DNA of 64,000 bases from Flavobacterium azizsancarii (GCF_027980145.1 NZ_JAMZNK010000004.1:1-64000); one strand, 5' to 3'; counted from the stretch's first letter, positions 8,495 through 17,069 are shown. Numbers and translations: made by a program. Notes: a model not told the origin generated them from the sequence alone.

Positions 8495-8517
8495 TCTTTC
8501 GAAAAAGAATGGTTTTT
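8483..8517 (-). terminator. Intrinsic terminator between tail tube and tail chaperone
   Basis: A perfect 14-bp stem (8486-8499 with 8504-8517, loop CGAA) followed on the minus strand by a run of eight U residues. It lies inside the late operon, downstream of sheath and tube and upstream of the chaperone and tape measure. It probably lowers transcription of downstream, low-copy tail genes relative to the high-copy sheath and tube; some read-through or antitermination must be assumed. Confidence 0.75.
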
Positions 8518-8538
8518 GAATGTTTGAGTTTGTTTAAT

Positions 8539-8955
8539 TTATTGTTGATGCTTAATATCCAAGAAAATGATAGGTAATTCTACAAGCATGTTTTGATCTC
8601 CCTGTTTCATTCCTTTTTTGTATTCTTTAACCTCACAACTTCTTAGTACATCTGTGACAGTTGCACCTCCGTCATTTGGTGTAAAACTCCAAATCACATC
8701 GAAGTTTAAGGCTAGAATATCATTGTTAGGGGCATCCTTGATCATTGCTTCAACCTCACTTTGCCATAAGACAATTTTACCTTCAAAGTCTTTATTACCT
8801 CTAACAATTTTATGACCTACAGTTCCACGACCACGTAAAACTGTTTTTTCTTGTTTAGCGGTGTATTCAATTTCATCAACACCTTCAATAATTCTGCCAC
8901 CAACAGCGATAGAAATATCATTCCAAGAGTAATTTTTACTAGTATATTCTGCCAT
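8539..8955 (-). CDS. Tail tube protein (Mu gpM position)
   Basis: 138 residues. Beta-rich, with WNDISIAVGGRIIEGVDEIEY at the start and KGNKDFEGKIVLW-like and VLRSCEVKEYKKGMKQGD segments typical of contractile-tail tube subunits. It polymerises inside the sheath. It follows the sheath gene with a shared base (ATG overlapping the preceding end) and is followed by a strong terminator, consistent with high-level expression. Confidence 0.8.
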   Translation of the reverse strand: MAEYTSKNYSWNDISIAVGGRIIEGVDEIEYTAKQEKTVLRGRGTVGHKIVRGNKDFEGKIVLWQSEVEAMIKDAPNNDILALNFDVIWSFTPNDGGATVTDVLRSCEVKEYKKGMKQGDQNMLVELPIIFLDIKHQQ

Positions 8956-10130
8956 TATTCAAGTGTTGTTGTGAATCCTATGTTCACAGTTATGAAATCA
9001 CTATAACCAACAGGCAATAACTGAAGCTGAACATCCATATTGTTGCTTGTTAAAACATCTTGATTTTCATCTATGAATGCCTTAACTCCTGACAGTTCTC
9101 CAGTTTCAACCATAAGACCTCCAATTTGGCGTTCTATAGAGTTTTGCCAACCTTTTAGAATTGCCGGATGTACAGTTCCTGATTCCGTTACCGGAATTTC
9201 ATCCGAAAGCTCTTCTACAAGAGTGGTATAAGCGATTAAAATTGCTTTGTCCATTACTAAACCACGTGCAAGACTATTGAAATCGTCAGTCGATTTTGTT
9301 AATGTTTTATCTCCAGTGAAGAAAAATCCGGACTTATTTGCAAAGCTTCGTAAGAATGTATAATTCTTATTATCGATCGCATCCCAAGCGGTGTCTAATG
9401 TCGAAATTGGTTCGCCATTTGTAAAATATGCTGCGAAAGGTTCTACAGCTCCATCTTTGACACGGGAAATTTTTCTTTGAGCTGGAATGCTTGCCAGTCT
9501 CCCTAAAGCCAAACCTATTGATGCTTCCTTAGATCCATCATTGTTCGCAATTACAATTGAAACTTTATTGTAATCAGTTGTCGAATAATCCTTAAGGCTT
9601 GAAACGTCACCGTCAAATTTATTTCCTGAGATCAGAATACGTACTGGAAAATAACGATCACTAAAGTCCTGTGCTAATGCCTGAGCTTTAACAACAGCTA
9701 AATGAACATCACTATCAAGTCCGTTAGTAATTGTTTCAGTTGTTCCGGATTTCTTTAAAAGACCTAAGATTCTGATTTTTCCTTTTGCATCAGAAAGTAA
9801 CTTCTTTGCATAATTTTCTGTTAAATCAGCCTGATTTTCTAGTGTGATTGTCGACGGAACTAACATGAACCAAAGTTCAGCGCCTTTTTTAGCTTCATCA
9901 TAAAAGCCTTTAATCTGATTGTATGCAAAGGCGTTTGTTCCAGTTTCTGAAATACCCAAATTTTGAGCTTCTTCAAGCGAAAAAATTTGATAAGAATTTC
10001 CGATAGTAACTTTGTTTGATCCGGTTACAGTTGCACCAGTCAAAACGAATCCTGGTATTTTTTGTACATCAGATTGTAATTGCCCTAAACCGCTGTTAGA
10101 GATATTAAATTTTATATTTGGTAAACTCAT
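8955..10130 (-). CDS. Tail sheath protein (DUF2586-type)
   Basis: 391 residues. The sequence pattern SLPNIKFN...GLGQLQSDVQKIPG, then EEAQNLGI and YNQIKGFYDEAKKGAELWFMLV, is that of sheath proteins of Bacteroidetes contractile phages; the C-terminus has the expected ...QIGGLMVETGELSGVKAFID region. It forms the contractile outer layer. Its ATG overlaps the stop of the upstream lipoprotein (ATGA). The tube gene follows directly. Confidence 0.88.
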   Translation of the reverse strand: MSLPNIKFNISNSGLGQLQSDVQKIPGFVLTGATVTGSNKVTIGNSYQIFSLEEAQNLGISETGTNAFAYNQIKGFYDEAKKGAELWFMLVPSTITLENQADLTENYAKKLLSDAKGKIRILGLLKKSGTTETITNGLDSDVHLAVVKAQALAQDFSDRYFPVRILISGNKFDGDVSSLKDYSTTDYNKVSIVIANNDGSKEASIGLALGRLASIPAQRKISRVKDGAVEPFAAYFTNGEPISTLDTAWDAIDNKNYTFLRSFANKSGFFFTGDKTLTKSTDDFNSLARGLVMDKAILIAYTTLVEELSDEIPVTESGTVHPAILKGWQNSIERQIGGLMVETGELSGVKAFIDENQDVLTSNNMDVQLQLLPVGYSDFITVNIGFTTTLE

Positions 10131-10615
10131 ACTATTTTAAAAAATTTAAGTGCTAAGCCAATTATAAAACCAACCAATAAAGCTACAAACAAATCAAAAA
10201 GGGTATAGCCTGTTTTGATGTCCGTTTTAGATTGATCGGCTTTTTCTTTTAACCGGTATTCCTTTTCGAGCTTACTTTTTATTTTCGCAGCAATTGCGAG
10301 ACTATCGCACGTTGCGGTGATAACAATACCATCAGGAACAATTTCGATTTTAGCGGTAGCATTACCGTTTTTCTGAGTAAAGACTTTTGGCTTTTGAAGG
10401 TTATTTAAATCAGGTTTAAACGATAAGTCCGAAACAGGAATCTTTAAACTTGTCTCTGATTTTGGAGCGTAAACAATTGTGTCTTTGTAGCTCACAATGC
10501 TTTCTTTTGTCGTTTCGATTGTTGTGTCAACTTTTTGAGATTCCTGCCGTTTAGAACGACAGGAAGTCAAAAAACAAAAACAAACGAACGCTATTAACAG
10601 TGTTGTTTTATACAT
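10127..10615 (-). CDS. Lipoprotein with C-terminal membrane helix, candidate u-spanin
   Basis: Start at the Met complementary to 10613-10615, giving 162 residues; the longer frame to 10663 would hide the signal. N-terminal type II signal with lipobox LTSC (Cys19), a charged periplasmic middle (20-130), and one C-terminal transmembrane helix (about residues 137-158). An outer-membrane lipoprotein with an inner-membrane tail in one chain is the plan of unimolecular spanins such as T1 gp11, which fuse the two membranes at lysis. It overlaps the endolysin gene by 8 bases. Confidence 0.65.
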   Translation of the reverse strand: MYKTTLLIAFVCFCFLTSCRSKRQESQKVDTTIETTKESIVSYKDTIVYAPKSETSLKIPVSDLSFKPDLNNLQKPKVFTQKNGNATAKIEIVPDGIVITATCDSLAIAAKIKSKLEKEYRLKEKADQSKTDIKTGYTLFDLFVALLVGFIIGLALKFFKIV

Positions 10616-11021
10616 CTTTGTATTCTTTAATTGCATCAAAACTTGGACATGCTTTGTGAACATTTGGAAAATCTCTATGTCCTTGAATCTTTGCGAGTGG
10701 AAATTTTAATTTTAGTTCTTTTAATTTCTTTAAAAGAGTAGCTTTCTGCGCTAACGTTCTGTTATCCGTCGGAATGTTTTTTTGATCAACTCCTCCGATA
10801 TAAGAAATATTAATAGATTGACTATTGAAGCCTTGAACACCGTTTGAAACTTGTTCAATGGGTAACAATTGGACTAATTCGCCATCAGGTTTAATAATAA
10901 AGTGATAGCCGGGCATTTTCCAGCCTAATTGATTTTTCCAATAGCTTTGAATTGCGCTAATGCTCGTATTTTGAGAAGTCGCTGTACAGTGCACGACTAT
11001 AAACTTTATATTTCTGGGCAT
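10608..11021 (-). CDS. Endolysin, N-acetylmuramoyl-L-alanine amidase (Amidase_2/PGRP fold)
   Basis: 137 residues, close to T7 lysozyme in size. Predicted zinc ligands are His11 (FIVVHCTAT), His115 (IQGHRDFP) and Cys125 (KACPSFDA); GYHFII at 38-43 is also typical. It cleaves the amide bond between muramic acid and the stem peptide for lysis. It has no signal peptide, so it would need a holin, none of which is evident beside it. Followed at once by the spanin-like gene. Confidence 0.88.
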   Translation of the reverse strand: MPRNIKFIVVHCTATSQNTSISAIQSYWKNQLGWKMPGYHFIIKPDGELVQLLPIEQVSNGVQGFNSQSINISYIGGVDQKNIPTDNRTLAQKATLLKKLKELKLKFPLAKIQGHRDFPNVHKACPSFDAIKEYKDV

Positions 11022-11023
11022 AA

Positions 11024-11314
11024 TTATTTTTTAATATTTTGAGTTGCTGCTACCCCTGAAGGTGATGCTGGATCTTCGTCAGAATCTTCGTCGAGATCAA
11101 CTTCTATTAAATTTGAATTTTTTACTGTTTTCACTTCTTTGTCTTCTAAAGTTTCTCCATGATTTGAAGCAAACTTTTTAACGTCAAAAAGAAAACCATC
11201 TGAAGTAAGATGTATTTTTTTCTTCTTAGGGTTTTCAATAAAGTGATTTTCGACTTTTTCAAGAAATGCTTCATCAATATGAGAAGCATTCGTTTGTATG
11301 TTTTTTTTAGGCAT
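11024..11314 (-). CDS. Small acidic-tailed protein after the capsid gene (Mu gp35 position)
   Basis: 96 residues, Lys-rich in the first half and very acidic from about 70 to 83 (EVDLDEDSDEDP), with a Ser/Pro/Ala-rich end. It lies between capsid and endolysin genes with 1-2 base gaps, the slot of Mu gp35. A head-decoration or head-tail joining role is possible but not shown by sequence. Confidence 0.6.
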   Translation of the reverse strand: MPKKNIQTNASHIDEAFLEKVENHFIENPKKKKIHLTSDGFLFDVKKFASNHGETLEDKEVKTVKNSNLIEVDLDEDSDEDPASPSGVAATQNIKK

Positions 11315-11315
11315 C

Positions 11316-12158
11316 TTAGTTTAAAATTGCTCCTAGATATTTAGGATTGGTTGCACGAATGTTTCCTACCAAAGCTCTTTGAGCAAAAGAGATTTCATCT
11401 GCCTGAGTTGCTGCCGTCGCCAAAGTTTCATAAACTTCAGTATCTCCAAAACATCTGAAAACTTCGTCGGAGCACCATGTAAATGAGCACATCTTATCAC
11501 CAGCTTCTAAAACAGAACCAAAAGGTTTTTTAACTCCGGCAGATGTATAAATTGCATTTTTGTTGTAGCGATGAACTTTGAAACCATACATGGTATTCGT
11601 ATTCAAAATTTCTTTATGCAGAGCTTTATCTTCTTTCTTAATTTTTGCCATGTGTTCGGCAGTTAGGCAGATATTTAGATTATCGTAAATATCTAATGCA
11701 TTATAGAAAGCTTCTAAGTCAATAATTGCATCAAGGACAGATCCAGCACCAACGGTTTTTATTTTATTAAAAGAATTGTCTGAAGCTGGCGCCCATGCAA
11801 AAGCAGCTCTTAATCCAATGTTTTTTGCTAAAGCCGTTTTATGACGCACTAACACAGATTGACGTTTATTATAAGACAACTCAATTTCTTGAAGTTTTCT
11901 GTGTCTGGTTCTTTCTGTTGAATATGTTCTTAATAAAACCTCGTTTGGAATATCAGTGATAGTTGCCAACGGCAAATCATCTTCATTACCCGCAAAATAA
12001 TCTTCATGAACACCCGGCTCAATACCTGCTTCAGCAAGATGCAATTTATTGTTTTCTACATGCTCTGATTTATCAGTAGATGCAAAAACAAAACTATTAT
12101 TTGGGATTGGATTCTCTTGGATACCTGCTACCCATACTTCTTTTTGTAAACCTGCCAT
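11316..12158 (-). CDS. Major capsid protein (Mu gpT position)
   Basis: 280 residues, starting MAGLQKEVWVAGIQENPIP and containing ATITDIPNEVLLRTYSTERTRHRKL, a pattern I associate with Bacteroidetes phage major head proteins. The length suits an HK97-fold subunit without a long processed delta domain; scaffold function is supplied by the upstream gene. It follows the protease/scaffold gene after a 34-base AT-rich gap, the Mu I/Z-T order. Confidence 0.8.
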   Translation of the reverse strand: MAGLQKEVWVAGIQENPIPNNSFVFASTDKSEHVENNKLHLAEAGIEPGVHEDYFAGNEDDLPLATITDIPNEVLLRTYSTERTRHRKLQEIELSYNKRQSVLVRHKTALAKNIGLRAAFAWAPASDNSFNKIKTVGAGSVLDAIIDLEAFYNALDIYDNLNICLTAEHMAKIKKEDKALHKEILNTNTMYGFKVHRYNKNAIYTSAGVKKPFGSVLEAGDKMCSFTWCSDEVFRCFGDTEVYETLATAATQADEISFAQRALVGNIRATNPKYLGAILN

Positions 12159-12192
12159 TTATATTTTTTTATATGATTATTATTTGTTTTTA

Positions 12193-12708
12193 CTATTTAG
12201 CTTCAGGATGCCTCACTCCGGCAGCATAATCTTTTGCTAACTGTGTGTATTTTGCTGCATCTTCATCTCTGATTTTACCAAGTTTAACGGGATCATGTTT
12301 TTGCAGGTAATCAAATGATTCTTTTGAATCGCCCACAACACCAGTACCATTTTTAGCATTTAAAACGACTTCTTTGATTTTTGAATGATCTCCTGACTGA
12401 GTGTTTTGTGCTTCCTTGTCCGCAATAAGTTTACTAAGAATAACTTTTTGACCTGCTGGATCTTTTTCATAAGCGGATAGCTGAACAGCTTTTAATCCGT
12501 CAGGCAATAAACCTAATTCAATGACCTTTTCAATCAATTGAGTACCTTCTTCTTTTGCGGCATCAGAAATTTGCTTTTCAAGTTTAGCAACCTTATTGTC
12601 AGATGTCTCTTTGTCAAGTTTGATTTTCTTAATCTCGTTTAATAAAGATGATTCATCAGCATCATGACTTAATGATAATGCAAGCGCAATAGTTTTTAAA
12701 TGTGACAT
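12193..12708 (-). other. Possible internal in-frame scaffold start (gpZ-like)
   Basis: A Met codon complementary to 12706-12708, preceded by an A-rich stretch (AAAACGAAAAT), would give a separate 171-residue scaffold from within the protease gene. Mu I/Z and lambda C/Nu3 use the same nested layout. Bacteroidetes starts often lack Shine-Dalgarno sequences, so the start cannot be proved by eye. Confidence 0.4.
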
Positions 12709-13194
12709 ATTTTCGTTTTTATTAGAATTTACTTTGTTTAATTTGACAGGGTCAAATCCATATTTAGAAAGCTTTAGGGCATCATCATTTCCGCCAATTG
12801 GAACGATCGAAATTTCTACGAGTTTAGATTTGGTTACAGTTGCATAAAGCTGACCTTCTAAAATCAGTTCAGGATCCATTGATGTCTCAATTACATCGGC
12901 ATATATTGATGACATTCTCAAATAACCTCTTTGAACTTTCCCTGCTATTTTTTTTGCAAATGGATCTTCTTCGTCAAATTCAATTGTTGCTATTAACTCA
13001 GTTCCTTTTACAATTAAAGCAATACATCTTCCAACAACTTCGCTTCCTCTGCTTTCATCATCCTTATTTTCTCTTGTATGTATGTATAAAACAACTGGAT
13101 TTCGCAAATACTGTTTATAGTCGATACCGCTTGTTAGAACCCTGAATTTATATTCATTTACATTTTCTGTATTAACTACAAAGTCGTGTGTCAT
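12193..13194 (-). CDS. Prohead protease with C-terminal scaffold
   Basis: Start chosen at the Met complementary to 13192-13194 (MTHDFVVNTEN); upstream codons are not convincing. 333 residues. The N-terminal half resembles the S78/HK97 prohead protease fold: His39 (VVLYIHTRE) and a Ser pair at 95-96 (GYLRMSS) are the likely catalytic residues. The C-terminal half from about residue 163 (MSHLKTIALAL) is helical and charged, as in scaffolds. It processes and shapes the prohead. It is the first minus-strand late gene. Confidence 0.75.
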   Translation of the reverse strand: MTHDFVVNTENVNEYKFRVLTSGIDYKQYLRNPVVLYIHTRENKDDESRGSEVVGRCIALIVKGTELIATIEFDEEDPFAKKIAGKVQRGYLRMSSIYADVIETSMDPELILEGQLYATVTKSKLVEISIVPIGGNDDALKLSKYGFDPVKLNKVNSNKNENMSHLKTIALALSLSHDADESSLLNEIKKIKLDKETSDNKVAKLEKQISDAAKEEGTQLIEKVIELGLLPDGLKAVQLSAYEKDPAGQKVILSKLIADKEAQNTQSGDHSKIKEVVLNAKNGTGVVGDSKESFDYLQKHDPVKLGKIRDEDAAKYTQLAKDYAAGVRHPEAK

Positions 13195-13272
13195 TGGCAA
13201 TAATTTTATGTATTTCTTAATGTTTGATGAGGCAAAATTGGAGCGTTTTTGAAGTAAAACAAAATAGCGAAT

Positions 13273-13303
13273 CAATGGTTGTACAAAATCAAAACAACCA
13301 TTG
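13273..13303. promoter_or_regulatory. Palindrome between the two divergent late operons
   Basis: CAATGGTTGT (13273-13282) and ACAACCATTG (13294-13303) form a perfect 10-bp inverted repeat with an 11-base spacer; a further partial CCATTG follows at 13320-13325. No good TAnnTTTG box was found for either late operon in 13195-13369. A palindrome with no standard promoter suggests a binding site for a late-gene activator, or a hairpin in one of the leaders. Confidence 0.45.
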
Positions 13304-13369
13304 TATCAAAACTTTACAGCCATTGGAGAGTGAATTTTTATAGCCTTATTATATATCGAAATTTGCTCT

Positions 13370-13657
13370 ATGACAGATCTAATTTTAAACAAAACAGGCG
13401 ATTTAGATATTCAAAATGGGGATATCATGATTGGTTATTCTGACAACCAACATCAGGAGCATATTTTATTGGCAAACAAAGGAGATTTTAAAGAGTTTCC
13501 TGAATTAGGCGTTGGCATCAACAATATGTTGAATGAAGATGATTTTATGCCTTTTTTGATTGATGCTAAAAAGAATCTTGAGTATGACGGAATGAAAATT
13601 AATAATATAAAGTTTGAGGAAAACGGAAACCTAAACATTGATGGCTACTACAAATAA
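13370..13657 (+). CDS. gp25-like baseplate wedge protein
   Basis: 95 residues. DLILNKTGDLDIQNGDIMIGYSDNQHQEHILLANKGDFKEFPELGVGI matches the GPW/gp25 layout: a Gln near residue 26-28 before a helix, then a G-[DE]-x-x-x-x-P-x-x-G turn. These proteins are wedge components of contractile baseplates (Mu gp46). It stands alone here as the first gene of the terminase operon, away from the other baseplate genes on the opposite strand, and overlaps the next gene by 17 bases. Confidence 0.65.
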   Translation: MTDLILNKTGDLDIQNGDIMIGYSDNQHQEHILLANKGDFKEFPELGVGINNMLNEDDFMPFLIDAKKNLEYDGMKINNIKFEENGNLNIDGYYK

Positions 13658-14129
13658 AACTAAGGGTAGAATGACCGCTGCCGAAAGTGATTACAAAAAA
13701 AGTCAAGCAAAAGACCTGTTTGTCAAAGGTTTTTCTTTGACAAACATTTCTGAAATACTTGGAGTGGGCGTAAAAACACTATCCAACTGGCGTGAATTAC
13801 ATGACTGGGATAATGAGAAAGAATTAAATAGTATTCGTCCAAGCGAAATCAAAAAACTGATTTTACAATACGTGCTAGATATCCGTGATGGTAAAAAGCC
13901 AGCTCATAAAGCGGATGATTTAGCAAAAATATCTGCTGCGTGGGATCGAATGGATGACGATCGAAAAAAAGCAGTTCATACAATGGAGAGCTTTGACGGT
14001 TTTAGTCAGTTTATGATTGTTTTGGCAGGAACAAATACAGGTAAAAAGCGAGATGAAATCCTAGAATTATTGCAAGCTATCAGAGTGTTTTTTGATAAGT
14101 ACGTAAACGAACTTGTAAGCAATGACTAA
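13641..14129 (+). CDS. Terminase small subunit
   Basis: 162 residues from ATG at 13641. The N-terminal part (residues 15-60) is a helix-turn-helix: AKDLFVKGFSLTNISEILGVGVKTLSNW, as in DUF1804/terminase small subunits that bind phage ends. The C-terminal half is helical and may oligomerise. It precedes the large subunit with an 8-base overlap, the standard TerS-TerL arrangement. Confidence 0.8.
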   Translation: MATTNKTKGRMTAAESDYKKSQAKDLFVKGFSLTNISEILGVGVKTLSNWRELHDWDNEKELNSIRPSEIKKLILQYVLDIRDGKKPAHKADDLAKISAAWDRMDDDRKKAVHTMESFDGFSQFMIVLAGTNTGKKRDEILELLQAIRVFFDKYVNELVSND

Positions 14130-15678
14130 GACAGAACTAAAAGAGGCATTAGAAAAGTACAATAGAGAGTCGAAAAGAATTCAGTTACTTTCTGCTCATT
14201 CTCTATTTAAAGAAACGAGTGCTGAGCAAGAAGCAAGAATTAAACACCTTTTAAAGCCTGAAAACTATCTAGAGTTTTTTGAATATTACTACGGTGTTAA
14301 CTCCGGTTTAGCTTTGGCAGATGCACCATCTGCCAAATTTCATCTATCAAGCTATTTAGAACTGTTTAGAAACCCTTTAATCAAGCAACAACGTCGTTGG
14401 TTTCGTGGAGCTGCAAAATCTATTCATACCAATGTTGGAAACCTTACACATCTTAAAGAAAACAATGAAGTTAATTTTGGATTAATCATAGGACGTACAC
14501 TTGATGCAGGAAAGTTGTTGCTTTCTGATGTTCAGATGCACCTAGAAAGTAATGAACGGTACATTAAAGATTTTGGTATGCAAATGCAATATGGCTCTTG
14601 GGCAGATGGACAATTTGAAACCAATGATAAAAAAATGTTTAAGGCTTTAGGTTTGAATCAACCTTTTAGGGGATTACGTAACAATGCAAGTCGACCGGAC
14701 TTTGCTTCTATGGACGATTTGGAAGATAGAAAGCAAGCCAAAAACGTTGAGATAACGAAAGAAAACGTTCAAAAATTAACTGGTGATTTAGGGAAGGCAG
14801 GTCAAAAAGGTCGTTTTCGTCAGGTCATGGCAAACAATTATATTGTTAAAAACGGAATAGTCGATGGATACGCAGAAAAGAACAAGAAATCGCCAAACTT
14901 TAAGATTAGTACGGTAAATCTTTGTGATACCAATTTTAAACCAAGTTGGGGAGAAAGATACACGGTACAGGACTGTAAAGACATTGTAAACGACACCGAT
15001 TACCACACAAGTCAAAGAGAAGATTTTAACAACCCTGTTGAAGAAGGAAAACGAATTAAAGCAGAATGGATTCGATATAAAAAAACTCATGGCAATCAAA
15101 TTTTTAACGGTCTCATTGAATTTTGGGATTTGTCATATAAAGATGGTGGCGACTTTAAGGCAGGCGGAGTTGTGTCTTTAGAAAAAGGTAGAGCCCATGT
15201 TTTAGAAATATTTAATCAACAAATAGACCGACCTACAGCCATGAATATGCATTATGAGTGGCAACAAAAATACAATGCTAAAGGAATGTCTATTATATCT
15301 TATTACGACGCAACTGCTGCACAGGAAATTGTTTATGAAACTGATTGGCTTATTGCATGTGAAGAAAACAATGCCTGTGATATTCCAATTCCGGATCACG
15401 CTTCAGGAGATAAACATGATCGGATTGATGCTACATTAACGAGCACATTTATGAGAGGTTTAATCACATTTGATGAGCGGTTAAAAGACACCCTTGACAT
15501 GGAAAAAGCTGTCGAACATATTACCGCTTTTGAAAAAGGTTGTAAAACTCCGGATGATATACTTGATGTACTCGAACAATGCGTAAGAAAAGGGAGATTA
15601 CTTTTTGGCTATTCTCAAAAAGAGGAAAACACTACAAAACCACTAATAGGCAAAAGAAAAACTACAAGACGAGTATGA
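14122..15678 (+). CDS. terL: Terminase large subunit
   Basis: 518 residues. Deviant Walker A RGAAKS at 95-100, Walker B-like FASMDDLED ending at 202, then an RNase-H-like nuclease domain with acidic residues Asp336 (EFWDLSY), Asp396 (SYYDAT) and Asp433/Asp436 (KHDRIDATL). It packages DNA into proheads, by headful cutting if the phage replicates by transposition like Mu. Overlaps the next start by 4 bases (ATGA). Confidence 0.88.
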   Translation: MTKTELKEALEKYNRESKRIQLLSAHSLFKETSAEQEARIKHLLKPENYLEFFEYYYGVNSGLALADAPSAKFHLSSYLELFRNPLIKQQRRWFRGAAKSIHTNVGNLTHLKENNEVNFGLIIGRTLDAGKLLLSDVQMHLESNERYIKDFGMQMQYGSWADGQFETNDKKMFKALGLNQPFRGLRNNASRPDFASMDDLEDRKQAKNVEITKENVQKLTGDLGKAGQKGRFRQVMANNYIVKNGIVDGYAEKNKKSPNFKISTVNLCDTNFKPSWGERYTVQDCKDIVNDTDYHTSQREDFNNPVEEGKRIKAEWIRYKKTHGNQIFNGLIEFWDLSYKDGGDFKAGGVVSLEKGRAHVLEIFNQQIDRPTAMNMHYEWQQKYNAKGMSIISYYDATAAQEIVYETDWLIACEENNACDIPIPDHASGDKHDRIDATLTSTFMRGLITFDERLKDTLDMEKAVEHITAFEKGCKTPDDILDVLEQCVRKGRLLFGYSQKEENTTKPLIGKRKTTRRV

Positions 15679-16151
15679 CACCACGTAAAGAATTATTCAT
15701 AAAAGTAAAAGAAGCATTGGCAAAACTGCCTGAGCTAGAATTGATCGATTTACAGCGAAAACAATTCGCTAATGGAAAAGAAAATTACCCGAGTTATTTC
15801 ACTGCTGCTTTAATTGAAATAAAGTCAATTACATGGGCAATGATGGTCGAACAGAAGCAAGAAGGGAAATGTACTCTTGATGTTACTTTTTATTGTAAAG
15901 ACGGATGGATGGATCAATATAACAATACCGCAGATCCTGAACATGGACTAATTGAAATTGATATTATTGACAAAATTGTCGAGATACTTCAGGAGTTTCA
16001 AGGGGATCAATTTAAACCATTGAATCTTATTAATGAAGAACCTGTAGAAGAGGGGGACGAAATCATGAGTTATAAATTATCATTTGAAACCTCAATTTAT
16101 AGGTCTGTAAATCCAAAATATATCTTTAAAAAACTCAAAATAACTAAATAA
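15675..16151 (+). CDS. Neck or tail-terminator protein (possibly Mu gp37-like)
   Basis: 158 residues from ATG at 15675, inside the TerL stop; longer in-frame starts would overlap TerL heavily. Alpha/beta composition (ELFIKVKEALAKLPELELIDLQRKQF, later LIEIDIIDKIVEILQEFQGDQF) is typical of tail-terminator/neck proteins. The next gene is gp36-like, so this likely corresponds to Mu gp37, with order inverted. No motif decides the exact role. Confidence 0.5.
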   Translation: MTPRKELFIKVKEALAKLPELELIDLQRKQFANGKENYPSYFTAALIEIKSITWAMMVEQKQEGKCTLDVTFYCKDGWMDQYNNTADPEHGLIEIDIIDKIVEILQEFQGDQFKPLNLINEEPVEEGDEIMSYKLSFETSIYRSVNPKYIFKKLKITK

Positions 16152-16582
16152 TGTTTTTAGAAAAAACCGAATTAAAAACCGTAGGTGTTGATCAGATCAT
16201 TAATACAATTATCAACAATGATGATTCTATAGTCGTTGAAATTATTGACGAAAATATTGATTTGATGGCAAACTACTTATACCAATATTATGATACTGAG
16301 CTAATCTTTAAGGCTACAGGCGAAGAAAGAAGTAAAACGTTACTAAAGCATTTAAAGGGATTGGTTATTCATGATATATATATCCGTCGAACAAAAGACG
16401 TGAATGAAGCTGCGAAAGTTCGTGCTGATGAAGCGCTGCTTTGGCTCGAAAAGGTTGCCAGCGGAAAAATAAAACCAAAGCTTCCAATTAGAAATGAGGA
16501 TACTGATGGAGATGGAGTACCAGATAAGCCAGCAACCTTCTTAAAACTTGGTAGCCGTAAAAATTATCCTAATGGCTGGTAG
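16151..16582 (+). CDS. DUF1320 / Mu gp36-like head-tail protein
   Basis: 143 residues. MFLEKTELKTVG at the start, a central YYDTELIF...RSKTLLKHLKGLVIHDIYIRR and LLWLEKVASGKIKP followed by a Pro-rich acidic tail are the landmarks of DUF1320, a family of head-completion proteins in Mu-like phages. It starts at the last base of its upstream neighbour and overlaps the gpG-like gene by 11 bases. Confidence 0.78.
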   Translation: MFLEKTELKTVGVDQIINTIINNDDSIVVEIIDENIDLMANYLYQYYDTELIFKATGEERSKTLLKHLKGLVIHDIYIRRTKDVNEAAKVRADEALLWLEKVASGKIKPKLPIRNEDTDGDGVPDKPATFLKLGSRKNYPNGW

Positions 16583-17069
16583 TTTAGAAGAATTGCAAAT
16601 TTTATTGAATAAAGCGGCAAAGGAAATACCTGATAAAGCTTTAAGAATAATTGGCGTTGAAGGCATCAAGTTTATAAAGAAAAACTTTCGTGATCAAGGC
16701 TTTAACGATACAGGCGTCACGAAGTGGCAAAAAAGAAAAACCACCAACAAAGACGGTAGGGATTTAACGAGATACACAACCAATAGGCGTGGTAGTGCCG
16801 GAAGTGCAACCAAGTTTGGAATGAGAAATGCTGATAGAGCAATTTTAGTTGGACATGACACCGGAGGAGATAAACTAATAAACTCTTTTAAATACAATGT
16901 CATAAAAGCAAGTAACCAAGTACACTTTCAAACCAGTAAAAAATATGCTGCTCGTCATAACGAAGGTCTCGATGGAATGCCTAAACGTCAATTTATGGGA
17001 AAGTCAAGATATTTAGATAATCAAATAAGTCTAAAAATAAAAAATGAATTAGACAAACTCTTAAGATAA
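16572..17069 (+). CDS. Virion morphogenesis protein (Mu gpG-like)
   Basis: 165 residues starting at ATG 16572 (MAGSLEELQILL). The basic middle with FRDQGFNDTGVTKWQKRK and the later ARHNEGLDGMPKRQFMG are typical of the gpG/phage virion morphogenesis (tail completion) family. Probably joins head and tail. Overlaps gp36 by 11 bases and ends 1 base before the portal gene. Confidence 0.75.
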   Translation: MAGSLEELQILLNKAAKEIPDKALRIIGVEGIKFIKKNFRDQGFNDTGVTKWQKRKTTNKDGRDLTRYTTNRRGSAGSATKFGMRNADRAILVGHDTGGDKLINSFKYNVIKASNQVHFQTSKKYAARHNEGLDGMPKRQFMGKSRYLDNQISLKIKNELDKLLR

